Positions 18,007 to 32,380 of a DNA stretch of 39,468 nucleotides are shown one piece after another. The notes under the pieces are model-generated. The model ran no database searches, had not been told where the DNA came from, and saw only the letters and a program-made list of their open reading frames with translations. This DNA comes from Propionibacterium sp. (GTDB taxonomy: Bacteria; Actinomycetota; Actinomycetes; Propionibacteriales; Propionibacteriaceae): positions 1 to 39,468 of the forward strand of contig JAAYTZ010000011.1 of assembly GCA_012517965.1 (NCBI GenBank), written 5' to 3'. The translations under genes and the position numbers were made by a program. How positions within the stretch are numbered: position 1 is the first letter of the stretch; each line of letters begins with the position of its first letter.

Positions 18007-18870
18007 TCAGTCGGCGAACACGGACGCGTACTCGGTCTCGGCCAGTCCGGCGAGCCGGTCCTCGGCGGCCGCCACGTCGATGCGCTGCGCCTCGGCGCGG
18101 ACGATCCGCTCCAGCAGCCGGGTCTCCCCGGCGGTGGCGATGCCCGTCACCTCGGGGTGACCGTCGAGCACCCACGACACGGCCGCGGTGATCGCGTCCT
18201 GCTCGTCGAACGGCTCGTACCAGGTCGCATAGCGTCGCTCCCCCTCGGGCCACGGCCGCCGGGCGATCGCCTTGATCGTCATCAGGCCGCGGTCGCCGGC
18301 CCGGACCTCGGCGGCGAGCGCGCGGAAGGCGTCCGCGAAGCCCTCGACGCGCCAGAGCCGCTCGTTCAGCGGCGTGAGCACCGTGTCGAAGTCGAAGCGG
18401 CGCAGCCCCTCGAGGTGGATCCGCGGGGCGTCATGGGTGTGGCCGGTGATCCCCAGGCCGGCCGTGAGGCCCTCCTCGCGCGCCCGGATCGCGGCCCGCA
18501 GGGCCCCGTCGGGCGCGGTGACCCGGTCGAGGATCTCCCAGGAACTGACGTTGTGCAGCTGCAGCAGGTCGAGGCGATCGGTGCGCAGGCGCTCCAGCGA
18601 CCGGTTGATCGACGCCCACGCGGCCTCGTAGTCGCGCTCCTCCACCTTGGTGGCGAGGAAGACCCGGTCCCGCCAGGACGGCAGCGTCGCGCCCAGGCGC
18701 TCCTCGGAGTCGCCGTAGGAGGCCGCCGTGTCGATGTGGTTGATACCGGACGCCAGAGCGAACTCGATCGACGCGTCCGCCACGTCCTGCGTCACCGCCC
18801 CCAGCGACGCCGCGCCGTAGATGAGAACCGAGGATGCGTGGCCGAGCCGACCCAGGCGCCTGTACTCCAT
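18007..18870 (-). CDS. Aldo/keto reductase
   Basis: A 287-residue NAD(P)H-dependent oxidoreductase of the AKR superfamily. The catalytic tetrad is complete: Asp47 and Tyr52 in HIDTAASYGDSEERLG, Lys75 in FLATKVEE and His106 in LLQLHNVSS. A conserved G-I-T-G-H and the late G-I-A-T-A-G-E motif follow. The substrate is unknown. ATG 18870 is 6 nt from a TACGAT -10 box and lacks a Shine-Dalgarno, so the transcript is probably leaderless. It runs divergently from the first radical SAM gene and lies 62 bp upstream of the CarH-like regulator, which has its own promoter. Confidence 0.85.
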   Translation of the reverse strand: MEYRRLGRLGHASSVLIYGAASLGAVTQDVADASIEFALASGINHIDTAASYGDSEERLGATLPSWRDRVFLATKVEERDYEAAWASINRSLERLRTDRLDLLQLHNVSSWEILDRVTAPDGALRAAIRAREEGLTAGLGITGHTHDAPRIHLEGLRRFDFDTVLTPLNERLWRVEGFADAFRALAAEVRAGDRGLMTIKAIARRPWPEGERRYATWYEPFDEQDAITAAVSWVLDGHPEVTGIATAGETRLLERIVRAEAQRIDVAAAEDRLAGLAETEYASVFAD

Positions 18871-18916
18871 GACCGGATCGTAGGGCCACCGCGTCCAGCC
18901 GCCGTACAGTCGGGTC
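18871..18916. promoter_or_regulatory. Divergent leaderless promoters (aldo/keto reductase and radical SAM)
   Basis: In this 46-bp gap the minus-strand box TACGAT (18882-18877) is 6 nt from ATG 18870, and the plus-strand box TACAGT (18905-18910) is 6 nt from ATG 18917. Both starts lack a Shine-Dalgarno. The -35 regions of the two promoters must overlap, which may link their regulation. Confidence 0.5.
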
Positions 18917-20224
18917 ATGAGGATCGCCCTCGTGCGACCGAGCATGTCGGGCGTCCGCGCCGGGGACGCCATGCAGCCGCTGGTGTTCGCGCTCCTGGCG
19001 GCCCTCACCCCCTCCGGGGTCGCCCTCACCTTCCACGACGAACTCGTCGAGCCGCTGCCCGAGGTGCCGGACGCCGACGCGGTCGCCCTCACCGTAGAGA
19101 CGTTCGCAGCCCGCCGCGCCTACCAGTTGGCCGACCGGTGGCGCGCGCGCGGCGTCCCGGTGATCATGGGTGGCTTCCACCCCAGCATGTGCCCCGACGA
19201 GGCCGCCGAACACGCGGACGCCGTCGTCGTCGGCGAGGCCGAGGACACCTGGCCGCGCCTGCTCGCCGACCTGGCCGCCGGGCGGCTCGCGTCCCGCTAC
19301 GACTCGACCTGCGCCGACGGGCTCGGCGGCGTCCGGTTCGACACGTCGGTCTTCGCCGGCAAGCGCTACGCGCCGCTGGGGCTGGTGCAGTTCGGGCGTG
19401 GTTGCCGGTTCGCGTGCGACTTCTGCTCGATCCACGCGTTCTTCGGCGCGCGCATCCGGACGCGGCCCGTCGCCGAGGTCGTCGCCGAGATCGCGCGTCG
19501 CCCCGAGCGGATGCTGTTCTTCGTCGACGACAACCTGTACGCCGACCCGGCCGCGGCGCGGGAGTTGCTCGAGGAGCTCGTGCCGCTGCGGCGGCGGTTC
19601 GCCTGCCAGCTCTCGATGGACGTCGCGGGAGACCCCGCGCTGCTCCGCCTGCTGCACCGGGCCGGCTGTCGGGTGGTTGTGGTGGGGTTCGAGTCGACGT
19701 CGCCGGCCACGCTGCGGGCCATCGGCAAGGGGGCCAACCTGCACGCGGACTACGAGCGGGTGATCCGGGCCTTCCACGCCGCGCGCATCATGATCTACGG
19801 AACCTTCGTCGTCGGGTACGACGCCGACTCCGCGCGCACCCCGGCGGACGCCGCCGACTTCGCCATCCGGCACCGGTTCGCGGTCGCCAATTTCAACCCG
19901 CTGATGCCCATGCCGGGCACCCGGCTGTACGACCGGCTCAAGGGGCAGGGCCGGCTGATCCACGACCGGTGGTGGATCGACCCCGCCTACCGCTACGGCG
20001 ACGCGATGCTGGTGCCGACGGGCATGACGCCCGCCGAGCTCACCGACGGCTGCCGGGCCGCGCGGTTCGCGTTCAACACCCCCGCCTGCATCGCGCGCCG
20101 GCTGGCGCACCCGGCGGCCAACGCCCACTCCCCGGCGAACGCCGCGCTGTTCCTCGCCGCCAACCTCGTGTCGCGCCGGGAGATCCGCGCGAAGCAGGGC
20201 CGGCGACTGGGGGCGTCCGGATGA
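18917..20224 (+). CDS. B12-binding-domain radical SAM protein (1)
   Basis: A 435-residue radical SAM enzyme. Residues 1-150 form a Rossmann-like B12-binding domain with GGFHPSMCPDEA and H-A-D-A-V-V-V-G-E-A-E, the pattern of BchE-type proteins; the classical D-x-H-x2-G cobalamin loop is not evident. The cluster motif is GRGCRFACDFC (Cys163, 167, 170). F-F-V-D-D-N and V-V-G-F-E-S follow in the TIM-barrel. The C-terminal end (SPANAALFLAANLVSRREI) is hydrophobic. Family members methylate or rearrange unactivated carbons in lipids, pigments and antibiotics; the substrate here is unknown. Its TGA overlaps the ATG of the next radical SAM gene by 4 bp. Confidence 0.88.
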   Translation: MRIALVRPSMSGVRAGDAMQPLVFALLAALTPSGVALTFHDELVEPLPEVPDADAVALTVETFAARRAYQLADRWRARGVPVIMGGFHPSMCPDEAAEHADAVVVGEAEDTWPRLLADLAAGRLASRYDSTCADGLGGVRFDTSVFAGKRYAPLGLVQFGRGCRFACDFCSIHAFFGARIRTRPVAEVVAEIARRPERMLFFVDDNLYADPAAARELLEELVPLRRRFACQLSMDVAGDPALLRLLHRAGCRVVVVGFESTSPATLRAIGKGANLHADYERVIRAFHAARIMIYGTFVVGYDADSARTPADAADFAIRHRFAVANFNPLMPMPGTRLYDRLKGQGRLIHDRWWIDPAYRYGDAMLVPTGMTPAELTDGCRAARFAFNTPACIARRLAHPAANAHSPANAALFLAANLVSRREIRAKQGRRLGASG

Positions 20225-21570
20225 GGGTCACCCTGATCAAGCCGAACCTGGGCCGCCTGATCGGACGCCGCGGTCCCGTGCGGTACGTCGACTCCGGGCG
20301 GATGGAGCCGCTGCAACTCGGGGTGCTGGCCGGGCTCACCCCGCCGGGGGTGGACGTCCGCCTCGTCGACGACCGGATGGAGGACGTCCCGTTCGACGCC
20401 CCGACCGACCTCGCCGCGCTCACCGTCGAAACCTTCACCGCGCGGCGCGCCTACGAGATCGCCGCGGAGTACCGCAGCCGCGGCGTCCCGGTCGTGCTGG
20501 GCGGGATGCACCCGACGCTGGATCCCGACGAGGCCGCCGGCCACGCCGACGCCCTCGTCACCGGAGACGCCGAGTCGGTCTGGGGGGAGGTGCTGGCGGA
20601 CGCCGCGGGCGGCCGGCTGCGGCCCCGCTACGACGGCGGGACGGCGGGAGTGCCGCAGGACGGCGTCCGGCCCCGACGGGACCTGTTCGCCGGCAAGGGG
20701 TACTTGCCGATCACGCTGACGCAGTTCTCGCGGGGCTGCCCGTACCGGTGCCACTACTGCGCGACGAGTTGCTTTTTCCACGCCACCCACCGACACCGGC
20801 CGGTCGACCAGGTCGTCGACGAGCTGCGCGCGCAGCGGCGTCGCTCGGTGTTCTTCGTCGACGACAACATCACCGCCGACCGCGAGGCCGCCAAGGAGCT
20901 GTTCGCCGCGCTGATCCCGCTGCGGCTGCGCTGGGTGTCGCAGGCGTCGATCGACATGCTCGCCGACCGCGAGCTCATGGACCTGATGGTGCGCTCGGGC
21001 TGTCAGGGGCACGTGATCGGCTTCGAGTCGCTGTCGGACGCCAGCCTGCGCGGCATGCGCAAAGGCCAGAACCGGGCGGCGGCCGCGGACGGGTACGCGG
21101 GCGCCGTCGAACGGCTGCGCGGCTACGGGCTGCAGACGTGGGCGGCGTTCACCGTGGGCCACGACGGAGACACCCTGGCGTCGATCCGGGCGACCGCCGA
21201 CTTCGCCCTCGCGAGCAAGTTCGCATTCGCGGCCTTCAACCTCCTGATGCCCTACCCCGGGACGCCGCTGTACGCCGAACTCGCCGCCGAGGGCCGCCTG
21301 CTCTACGACGGGCGTTGGTGGTTGCACCCCGACTACCGGTTCAACCACGCGGCCTTCGTGCCGGCCCGGATGAGCCCCGGCGAGCTGACCGCGGCGTCCT
21401 TCGAGTGCCGGCGGCGGTTCAACGCGCCGTCCTCGATCGTCTGGCGGCTCCTGGAGCCGCGGACCAACCTGCGCTCGCCGGGGGCGATGCTGCAGTACCT
21501 CGCCTACAACCCGCTCTTCCGCCGCGAGGTCTACAAGAAGCAGGACCTGGCGCTGGGGTACCGCGCGTAG
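20221..21570 (+). CDS. B12-binding-domain radical SAM protein (2)
   Basis: A 449-residue paralogue of the preceding protein with the same plan: an N-terminal B12-type domain (GGMHPTLDPDEAAGHADALV), cluster motif RGCPYRCHYC (Cys173, 177, 180), FFVDDN, VIGFES, then P-Y-P-G-T-P-L-Y and W-W-L-H-P-D-Y-R-F in the C-terminal part. The ATG overlaps the previous stop (ATGA), so the two are translationally coupled and may act in sequence or as partners. The N-terminal segment L-I-K-P-N-L-G resembles radical SAM protein 4 (31042) more than protein 1. Reaction and substrate are unknown. Confidence 0.88.
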   Translation: MRVTLIKPNLGRLIGRRGPVRYVDSGRMEPLQLGVLAGLTPPGVDVRLVDDRMEDVPFDAPTDLAALTVETFTARRAYEIAAEYRSRGVPVVLGGMHPTLDPDEAAGHADALVTGDAESVWGEVLADAAGGRLRPRYDGGTAGVPQDGVRPRRDLFAGKGYLPITLTQFSRGCPYRCHYCATSCFFHATHRHRPVDQVVDELRAQRRRSVFFVDDNITADREAAKELFAALIPLRLRWVSQASIDMLADRELMDLMVRSGCQGHVIGFESLSDASLRGMRKGQNRAAAADGYAGAVERLRGYGLQTWAAFTVGHDGDTLASIRATADFALASKFAFAAFNLLMPYPGTPLYAELAAEGRLLYDGRWWLHPDYRFNHAAFVPARMSPGELTAASFECRRRFNAPSSIVWRLLEPRTNLRSPGAMLQYLAYNPLFRREVYKKQDLALGYRA

Positions 21571-21792
21571 GCCCCGGGGCTGGGGCGCGGTGTTCATTCT
21601 CCGGGGGCGATCGGCTCGGTGGAACGATCGAATGCCGTCGCAGAGGCCGACAGACCCCGGGAAGTGAACACACCCGGCCGATCAGTCCGTTGCTGAGCGA
21701 TCGGCGTCGATTGGTCGCGGCCGGGGGCCCGTTCGTGGGAGATTCTGTCCGGGAACGTGCGGGACCGGCCCGCACCGCCGGAGGGGTCACAG
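21571..21792. promoter_or_regulatory. Upstream region of the carboxylase with long inverted repeat
   Basis: GTGTTCATTCTCCGGGG (21590-21606) and CCCCGGGAAGTGAACAC (21655-21671) form an imperfect inverted repeat, 14 of 17 positions pairing. Between and beyond the arms are repeated GATC-centred words (GCGATCGGC, ACGATCGA, GCCGATCAG). It may act as a terminator for the radical SAM pair or as an operator for the carboxylase. I found no convincing -35/-10 pair. Confidence 0.45.
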
Positions 21793-27303
<5,511 letters not shown>

Positions 27304-27306
27304 ACC

Positions 27307-27318
27307 TACCGTTGCTCC
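27307..27318 (+). promoter_or_regulatory. Leaderless promoter of the GNAT-like/GH3 pair
   Basis: TACCGT at 27307-27312 is followed by 6 nt and the ATG at 27319, with no Shine-Dalgarno. The carboxylase gene ends at 27303, so the box lies immediately after its stop. Confidence 0.4.
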
Positions 27319-28026
27319 ATGGCCCTGCACTGGGACGTCGTGGCCGCCGCGGACCTGACGACGGCCGACATCGACGCGATGTTCGCGCTGATGGACCTGG
27401 TCTACGACGGGATGCGCCGCGAGGCGTTCGAGGCCGACCTGGCCGGGAAGGATGAGGCGATCGTCCTGCGCACGGACGCCGGCCGGCTGGTGGGGTTCAG
27501 CACCCAGCGCGCGCTGAGCGTCCGCGTCGGGGAGGCCAGGGCGGCCGGGGTGTTCTCGGGCGACACGGTCATTCACCCCGAGCACTGGGGCAGCCCGGCG
27601 CTGCTGCAGGCCTTCGCCCGGCGCTACATCGTCGAGCGCGAGGAGCCGTTCTGGTGGTTCCTGGTCAGCAAGGGGCACCGCACCTACCGGTTCCTGAGCA
27701 CCTTCTTCACGACCTTCTGGCCGGACCGCCGCTCCCCCACCCCGCCCGCGGCCCGGGCCGTCATGGACGCCTACGCGACCGCCCTCTTTCCCGACGACTA
27801 CGACGCCGAGCGCGGCGTCCTGGCCTATCGGACGCCCAAGGACCGGCTGCGCCCCGGGATCGCCGGGGTCGGCGCACGCGACCTGACCAACCCTGACGTC
27901 GCCTTCTTCGTCGCGCGCAATCCCGGCCACGCGCTCGGCCACGACCTGGTCTGCCTGTGCGACCTGGCACCGGCCAACCTCAAGCCGCGGATGCGCCCGA
28001 TCCTGCTGGGCCAGCCGTGCGCCTGA
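27319..28026 (+). CDS. GNAT-like acyltransferase-type protein
   Basis: A 235-residue protein. The first about 70 residues read like a GNAT fold (MFALMDLVYDGMRREAFEAD, then DEAIVLRTDAGRLVGFSTQR), followed by a conserved-looking block FWWFLVSKGHRTYRFL and a C-terminal N-P-G-H-A-L-G-H-D-L-V-C-L-C. No classical Q/R-x2-G-x-G/A loop is obvious, so acyl-CoA binding is inferred from the fold resemblance only. Its stop overlaps the GH3 start by 10 bp, so the two proteins are co-translated and probably act in one pathway, with this one perhaps loading or accepting the acyl group. Function is otherwise unknown. Confidence 0.6.
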   Translation: MALHWDVVAAADLTTADIDAMFALMDLVYDGMRREAFEADLAGKDEAIVLRTDAGRLVGFSTQRALSVRVGEARAAGVFSGDTVIHPEHWGSPALLQAFARRYIVEREEPFWWFLVSKGHRTYRFLSTFFTTFWPDRRSPTPPAARAVMDAYATALFPDDYDAERGVLAYRTPKDRLRPGIAGVGARDLTNPDVAFFVARNPGHALGHDLVCLCDLAPANLKPRMRPILLGQPCA

Positions 28027-29543
28027 CCACCGCGGCCGCGAACGCGGCCATCGCGACGGCCTGCGCGCCGGCCCACGCGCGGCTGCTCGCGCTGGCGGGT
28101 GGGGACGGCCTGCGCCGGGCGCAGGCCAGGCTGCTCGGGCGGATGCTCGCGCGCAACGCCGGCAGCGAGTTCGGCCGGCGGCACGCCTTCGGACGCCTCC
28201 GCGGGGTGAGCGACTACGCCCGGGCCGTCCCGCTGTCGACGTGGGACGACTACGCGGACGCCGTCGCGCGGATCGCGGCGGGGACGCCCGGCGTGCTGAC
28301 CGCCGAGCCGGTGCGCCTGCTGGAACCCTCGTCGGGCTCGACCGCCGCCACCAAGCTGGTGCCGTACCCGGCCGGCCTCCGCGCCGACTTCGGCCGCGGC
28401 CTCCGACCGTGGCTGCACGACCTGGACCGGTCGTTCCCGGGGGTCCGGACGGGGCGCGCCTACTGGTCGGTCACCCCGGCGGTGTCGCGGCCGGCGGCCG
28501 CCGGGGGCGTCCGGGTCGGGTTCGACGAGGACGCCGACTACTTCGGCCCGTTGACGAAGCACCTGATGGGGGCCGTGTTCGCCGTGGGTGGGGACGTCGC
28601 CCGGGTGGCGACGATGGACGAGTTCCGGGCCCGGACGCTGACCGCGCTGCTGGCCGCGGACGACCTGGCGCTGGTCTCGGTGTGGAACCCGACGTTCTTC
28701 ACGCTGCTGCTCGACTGGGCGGCCGACCACGCGACGGGGCTGACCGCCGGGCTGCCGGCCCGGCGTCGGTCGGTCCTCGCCGGAGCCGTGCGCGCCGGCG
28801 ACTGGGCGGCCGTGTGGCCCCGGTTGACGGTCGTGTCGTGCTGGGCCGACGCGCAGGCCGCGCCGGCGGCGTCCGAGTTGGCGGGGAGGCTGCCCCAGGC
28901 GCTGCTGCAGCCCAAGGGGCTGCTGGCCACCGAGTGCATCGTCTCGGTGCCGATCGAGCGCGCCGGCGGGGCGGTGCTCGCCGCCCGCTCGCACTTCTTC
29001 GAGTTCGTGGGCGAGGGTGGCGGCGACCCGGTCCTCGCCCACGAGCTCGAGGCCGGCCGTCGCTACGCCGTCGTGGTGACCACGTCGGGCGGGCTGTACC
29101 GCTACCGGCTCGGCGACCTGGTCGAGGTCACCGGCCACTTCGGCGCGCTGCCGGTGCTGCGGTTCGTGGGCCGGGCCGACCGGGTCAGCGATCTCGTGGG
29201 CGAGAAGCTGGCGGAGGCGTTCGTGGCATCGGCGCTGGCCGCGGCGGGGGCGTCCGGGTTCGCGGTGCTGACCCCCGACGGACGCCGCGGGTACGTCCTG
29301 GTCACCGACGCTCCCTCCCCCGGGCTCGCCGAGCGCCTGGACGCCGCCCTGCGGCAGAACTTCCACTACGACTACGCCCGACGCCTCGGCCAACTGGACG
29401 CCGTGCGGGTGGCCGACGCCGGTCCCGACGCCGCCGAGCGCTACCTGGACGCCTGCGTGCGGCGGGGCCAGCGCCTGGGCGACGTGAAGGTGCCGGCGCT
29501 GGCGCTGGGCCGGGAGGCGGGGTCGCTGGTGGGCGGCGGGTAG
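28017..29543 (+). CDS. GH3-family acyl-adenylating amidosynthetase
   Basis: A 508-residue protein of the GH3 auxin-responsive-promoter family, part of the ANL adenylate-forming superfamily. The phosphate-binding loop is SSGSTAATK (105-113). The signature YRYRLGDLVEVTG and the GRADRVSDLVGEKL segment mark the end of the large domain. A C-terminal lid with NFHYDYARRLGQLD, R-G-Q-R-L-G-D-V-K and P follows. Plant GH3 enzymes adenylate a carboxylate and transfer it to an amino acid; bacterial members are mostly uncharacterised. The GTG at 28017 lies within the end of the GNAT-like gene. Together with nearby carboxylase and radical SAM genes it suggests biosynthesis of an acyl amide or ester. Confidence 0.87.
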   Translation: MRLTTAAANAAIATACAPAHARLLALAGGDGLRRAQARLLGRMLARNAGSEFGRRHAFGRLRGVSDYARAVPLSTWDDYADAVARIAAGTPGVLTAEPVRLLEPSSGSTAATKLVPYPAGLRADFGRGLRPWLHDLDRSFPGVRTGRAYWSVTPAVSRPAAAGGVRVGFDEDADYFGPLTKHLMGAVFAVGGDVARVATMDEFRARTLTALLAADDLALVSVWNPTFFTLLLDWAADHATGLTAGLPARRRSVLAGAVRAGDWAAVWPRLTVVSCWADAQAAPAASELAGRLPQALLQPKGLLATECIVSVPIERAGGAVLAARSHFFEFVGEGGGDPVLAHELEAGRRYAVVVTTSGGLYRYRLGDLVEVTGHFGALPVLRFVGRADRVSDLVGEKLAEAFVASALAAAGASGFAVLTPDGRRGYVLVTDAPSPGLAERLDAALRQNFHYDYARRLGQLDAVRVADAGPDAAERYLDACVRRGQRLGDVKVPALALGREAGSLVGGG

Positions 29544-29672
29544 ACCCCCGACGGGACGCCTCGGGTTGACGTCGCCTCCTCGGGCTGCTGCCCGAGCGGC
29601 CGTCGCCGGGGCGAGGCGTCCGGTGGCTGGCCCGAGGCGTAGGCTCGACCCAACCCGATGGAGGGAGCCGCC
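29544..29672 (+). promoter_or_regulatory. Intergenic promoter and nested inverted repeats before radical SAM 3
   Basis: ACGCCTCGGG (29556-29565) and CCCGAGGCGT (29631-29640) are perfect 10-bp inverted arms enclosing a second hairpin, CTCGGG-6-CCCGAG (29579-29596). A TAGGCT -10 box (29640-29645) begins at the end of the outer arm, and GGAGGGAG (29660-29667) precedes GTG 29673. The structure may terminate the GH3 transcript and/or regulate the next operon. Confidence 0.5.
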
Positions 29673-31031
29673 GTGAAGATCGCGTTCCTCGCCCCCGCCG
29701 GCGCCATGCACCGGCACCACGGCAGCTTCGGAATCGGCATCCACTACGCGCCGCTGACGCTCACCACCCTGGCCGCGCTCGTGCCGCCCGAGTTGAACGC
29801 CGAGGTGGTCGTCCACGACGAGACCGCGCACGCGATCCCCCTCGACCTCGACGCCGACCTGATCTGCATCACCGCCATCACCGGCACCTCGTCGCGCGCC
29901 TACGCGTTCGCCGACTACTTCCGCGCGCTGGGCCGCACCGTCGTGCTGGGCGGCGTCCACCCCACGATGCTGCCCGATGAGGCCGCCGCCCACGCGGACG
30001 CCGTCGTCACCGGCTTCGCGGAGCAGACGTTCCCGCAACTGCTGCGCGACTACGCCGCCGGCGCCCTCCAGCCGCGCTACCGCCAGAACGCCGACTACAC
30101 CATCGCGGGCAAGCCCTGGCCGCGCCGCGACCTGCTCGACAAGCGCCGCTACATCACCATGAACACCGTCGAGGTGGTGCGCGGCTGCGCGCTCGGCTGC
30201 ACGTTCTGCGCTTACCCGACGGCGTTCGGGTCGACGGTGCACCCCCGGCCGGTCGCCGAGGCCATCGCCGAGATCGAGGCCCTCCCGGGGCGCTACGTGG
30301 TGATCCCCGACATCAACCTGCTCACCGGCCACGCCTGGACCACCGAGTTCTTCACGGCGCTCGCCACGCTGAACAAGAGGTGGTTCGGCCTGGTCACCTC
30401 GGCGATCGGGTCGGACGACGCGCTGATCCGGCTGTTCGAGCGGTCGGGCTGCGAGGGGCTGCTGATCGGGTTCGAGTCGATCAACGCCGAATCCCAGAAG
30501 TTCTTCCACAAGCGGGTCAACAAGGTCGGCGGCTACCCGACGTTGATGCGCAAGCTCCACGACGCCGGCATCGTGGTGCAAGGGTGCTTCGCGTTCGGCG
30601 GCGACGACGAGGACGCCACGGTCTTCGAGCGCACCGTCGAGATGGTCGCGCAGACCCAGATCGACCTGCCGCGGTACTCGATCCTGACCCCGTTCCCCAA
30701 CACCCCCTACTACCGGCAACTGGAGGCCGAGGGCCGCATCTTCGAGCGGGACTGGGCGATGTACGACGTCGAGCACGTGGTGTTCAAGCCCAAGAGGATG
30801 ACCGAGGAGCAGCTCTACGACGGCATCACCTGGGCCTGGGACCAGACCTACACCCTGCCCGCGATCGCGAAGCGGCTCGCCCCCTACAACCGGGCGCTGC
30901 TGCCGTCCCTGGTGACCAACCTGTTCGGCTACCGCGGCTACGCCAAGAAGTTCGCCCAGTTCCCCCGGTCGCGGATGGTCGACAACTCCGACATCCCGCG
31001 CGTCGACCGCCCGGGCGTTCGGACGCCGTGA
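29673..31031 (+). CDS. B12-binding-domain radical SAM protein (3)
   Basis: A 452-residue enzyme with an N-terminal B12-type domain (VLGGVHPTMLPDEAAAHADAVV), cluster motif RGCALGCTFC (Cys172, 176, 179), LIGFES and a C-terminal domain with P-F-P-N-T-P-Y-Y. It differs from the other three in its GIGIHYAPLTLTTLAALVP start and in a longer, basic C-terminus (FGYRGYAKKFAQFPRSRMVD) like the DUF4070-type tails of BchE relatives. The GTG is chosen because a GGAGGGAG Shine-Dalgarno lies directly upstream; an ATG 15 bp earlier would overlap it. It heads a three-gene run with 31042 and 32381. Confidence 0.88.
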   Translation: MKIAFLAPAGAMHRHHGSFGIGIHYAPLTLTTLAALVPPELNAEVVVHDETAHAIPLDLDADLICITAITGTSSRAYAFADYFRALGRTVVLGGVHPTMLPDEAAAHADAVVTGFAEQTFPQLLRDYAAGALQPRYRQNADYTIAGKPWPRRDLLDKRRYITMNTVEVVRGCALGCTFCAYPTAFGSTVHPRPVAEAIAEIEALPGRYVVIPDINLLTGHAWTTEFFTALATLNKRWFGLVTSAIGSDDALIRLFERSGCEGLLIGFESINAESQKFFHKRVNKVGGYPTLMRKLHDAGIVVQGCFAFGGDDEDATVFERTVEMVAQTQIDLPRYSILTPFPNTPYYRQLEAEGRIFERDWAMYDVEHVVFKPKRMTEEQLYDGITWAWDQTYTLPAIAKRLAPYNRALLPSLVTNLFGYRGYAKKFAQFPRSRMVDNSDIPRVDRPGVRTP

Positions 31032-31041
31032 GGGCCCGGGC

Positions 31042-32373
31042 GTGAAGGTCACCTTCGTCGTCCCGGCGATCGGGAAGAAGCCGGGCCAGCGCTACATCGG
31101 CACCTGGAAGATGGAGCCGCTGACGGTCGCCGCCCTCCAGGCGCTGACGCCGCCCGACGTCGAGACCGAGTTGTTCGACGACCGCCTCGAGTTGATCGAC
31201 TACGACACCGCCACCGACCTGGTCGCGCTCCCGCTGGAGACCTACACGGCCCGACGCGCGTACGCCATCGCGGCTCGGTTCCGCGCCCGCGGTGTCCGGG
31301 TGGTGATGGGGGGCTACCACGCGACCCTCGCGCCCGACGAGACCGCCGAGCACGCGGACGCCGTCGTGGTCGGCAACGCCGAGTCCGTCTGGGCGACGCT
31401 GCTGGCCGACGCGGCGTCCGGACGCCTGAGGCGCCGCTACGAGGGCGGCGTGTGCGCCGCCCCTCCCCCACCCGACAAGCGCATCTTCGCCGGCAAGCGG
31501 TATCTGCCGGTGGGGCTGGTCGAGACCGGACGCGGCTGTGGGCACGTGTGCGAGTTCTGCGCGATCGCCGGCTTCTACCGCCACCGCTACCACCCCCGGC
31601 CGGTCGACGACATCGCCGCCGACCTGGAGCGGTCGCCGCACCGGTACCAGTTCCTCGTCGACGACAACCTGATGGCCGACCGGGAGCACCTCACGCGGCT
31701 GGCCGACCGCATCGCACCCCTGGGCAAGAAGTGGGCCGGGCAGGGCACCCTCGACCTCGCCCGCGACCCGGCCCTGTTGGCGCGGCTCAAGCGGTCGGGC
31801 TGCGAGCTGATCCTCATCGGGTTCGAGTCGCTCGAGGACGCTTCACTACGGCAGATGCGCAAGCCGTGGAACGCCGTCCTCGGTGAGCGGTCCGCCCTGG
31901 TGCGCCGCATCCACGACGCCGGCATCGGGATCTACGCGACGTTCGTCTTCGGCTACGACGGCGACACCGCGGCCACGTTCGAGCGGACGCTGGAGTTCGC
32001 CGAGGAGGCCCGCTTCTTCACCGCGGCGTTCAACCATCTGCTGCCCTTCCCCGGGACGCCGCTGTACGACCGGCTCGCCGCCGAAGGCCGGCTGCTGCAC
32101 GACAAGTGGTGGCTGGCGGAGGGCTACTCCTACGGGCAGGTGGCGTTCCGGCCGGCCACCATGAGCGCCGAGGAGTTGGCGTCCCGCTGCCGCGACGCCC
32201 GGAAGCGGTTCGCCGCGCCCCGCAACCTCGGACGCCGCGGGCTGGCGTCCCTGCGGCGTAGCGCGCCCCGGGAGTGGCCGCTGTTCTGGGCCATGAACAC
32301 CCGGCTCGGCGAGGAGGTCGACGAGAAGATGAACGTCCCCCTGGCCGCCAACCTCGACGCGTGGCCCAAGTGA
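31042..32373 (+). CDS. B12-binding-domain radical SAM protein (4)
   Basis: A 443-residue enzyme with a B12-type N-terminal domain (GGYHATLAPDETAEHADAVVV), cluster motif GRGCGHVCEFC (Cys166, 170, 173), LVDDN, LIGFESL and P-F-P-G-T-P-L-Y. Overall order and motifs are closest to protein 2 (20221), including T-W-K-M-E-P-L near the start and D-K-W-W-L near the end, suggesting an ancestral duplication. The GTG is 10 bp after the previous stop with AGGG upstream. The C-terminus (about 390-443) is basic and differs from the other copies. Reaction unknown. Confidence 0.88.
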   Translation: MKVTFVVPAIGKKPGQRYIGTWKMEPLTVAALQALTPPDVETELFDDRLELIDYDTATDLVALPLETYTARRAYAIAARFRARGVRVVMGGYHATLAPDETAEHADAVVVGNAESVWATLLADAASGRLRRRYEGGVCAAPPPPDKRIFAGKRYLPVGLVETGRGCGHVCEFCAIAGFYRHRYHPRPVDDIAADLERSPHRYQFLVDDNLMADREHLTRLADRIAPLGKKWAGQGTLDLARDPALLARLKRSGCELILIGFESLEDASLRQMRKPWNAVLGERSALVRRIHDAGIGIYATFVFGYDGDTAATFERTLEFAEEARFFTAAFNHLLPFPGTPLYDRLAAEGRLLHDKWWLAEGYSYGQVAFRPATMSAEELASRCRDARKRFAAPRNLGRRGLASLRRSAPREWPLFWAMNTRLGEEVDEKMNVPLAANLDAWPK

Positions 32374-32380
32374 GGCCGCG

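Noticed and set aside
17989-21570. Plus-strand frame extending the second radical SAM protein to 1193 residues
   Set aside because: The upstream part is antisense of the aldo/keto reductase and out of frame with radical SAM protein 1; the ATG at 20221 with a 4-bp overlap is the natural start.
27825-31052. 1075-residue minus-strand open frame opposite GH3 and radical SAM 3
   Set aside because: It is a shadow of well-supported plus-strand genes, with low-complexity Arg/Gly/Val composition.
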